Assembly: GCA_913047525.1 (NCBI GenBank)
Contig: CAJWUS010000076.1
Coordinates: 1-6,516 of the forward strand
DNA: 6,516 nt
Origin: an uncultured Flavobacteriales bacterium
GTDB taxonomy: Bacteria > Bacteroidota > Bacteroidia > Flavobacteriales > BACL11
Direction of reading: 5' to 3'
Position 1 is the stretch's first letter, and each line of letters opens with the position of its first letter. Positions 6,468 through 6,516 of the stretch are shown here, in pieces. Position numbers and translations under genes: made by a program. The notes under the pieces are model-generated. The model did no database searches, was not told where the DNA came from, and was given only the letters and a program-made list of their open reading frames with translations.

Positions 6468-6516
6468 ATTCAATAATTATTTTCTTCTCAACAGATCCAT
6501 CATCATAGATGTAAAA
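6466..6516 (-). CDS. C-terminal end of a convergent gene; tail resembles a type IX sorting domain (partial)
   Basis: Reading leftwards from the right edge, the frame FYIYDDGSVEKKIIIE is open to a TAA at 6468-6466; the rest of the gene lies beyond the window. The stop falls 6 bases before the shared hairpin, as expected for a converging gene. An aromatic-hydrophobic strand, a DG turn, a polar stretch with KK and a final hydrophobic strand ending in a charged residue is the pattern of type A C-terminal sorting domains, which send Bacteroidota proteins out through the type IX secretion system. Sixteen residues are too few to be sure, and the main domain of the protein is not visible. Confidence 0.5.
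   Translation of the reverse strand, partial: FYIYDDGSVEKKIIIE

Noticed and set aside
1..6516. Insertion sequences, CRISPR arrays or toxin-antitoxin genes
   Set aside because: No transposase-like protein, terminal inverted repeats, spaced direct repeats or small paired genes are visible. Almost the whole window is taken by four intact genes with consistent codon use.

Overview
The window is AT-rich DNA that reads as a chromosome segment from a member of the Bacteroidota. The evidence for that is a TAnnTTTG-type -7 promoter element, no Shine-Dalgarno sequences in front of the genes, Bacteroidota-like versions of all four pump-operon proteins, and a right-edge protein tail that resembles the end of a type IX secretion sorting domain. 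The genus cannot be fixed from this sequence.

Layout: bases 1-57 hold the end of something upstream. This is either the last codons of a gene or a displaced tRNA 3' end; both readings are given. An intrinsic terminator follows (58-107), then a short control region (about 121-162) with a near-perfect 18-bp inverted-repeat operator next to a Bacteroidota promoter. Four tightly packed plus-strand genes fill 163-6413: a TetR/AcrR-type repressor, a periplasmic adaptor (membrane fusion protein), an inner-membrane RND transporter and a TolC-type outer-membrane channel. Their junctions are a 4-bp overlap, a 1-bp gap and a 1-bp overlap, so this is almost certainly one mRNA with coupled translation. 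A strong, probably bidirectional terminator (about 6430-6467) closes the operon. The last 51 bases encode the C-terminal end of a convergent minus-strand gene.

How it works together: the RND protein (homotrimer, proton driven) takes substrate from the inner membrane or periplasm. The adaptor bridges it to the TolC trimer, and the complex expels substrate across both membranes. The TetR protein, first in the same operon, most likely represses the only visible promoter until a ligand releases it. The substrate cannot be read from the sequence. All four genes look intact.

This is a recognisable family of efflux operon, not an evidently new system. The points worth a second look are the leaderless-looking promoter/operator layout, the unusual segment where the adaptor's hairpin should be, the altered proton-relay residues and methionine clusters in the RND pump, and the tRNA-like 3' end at the left edge.
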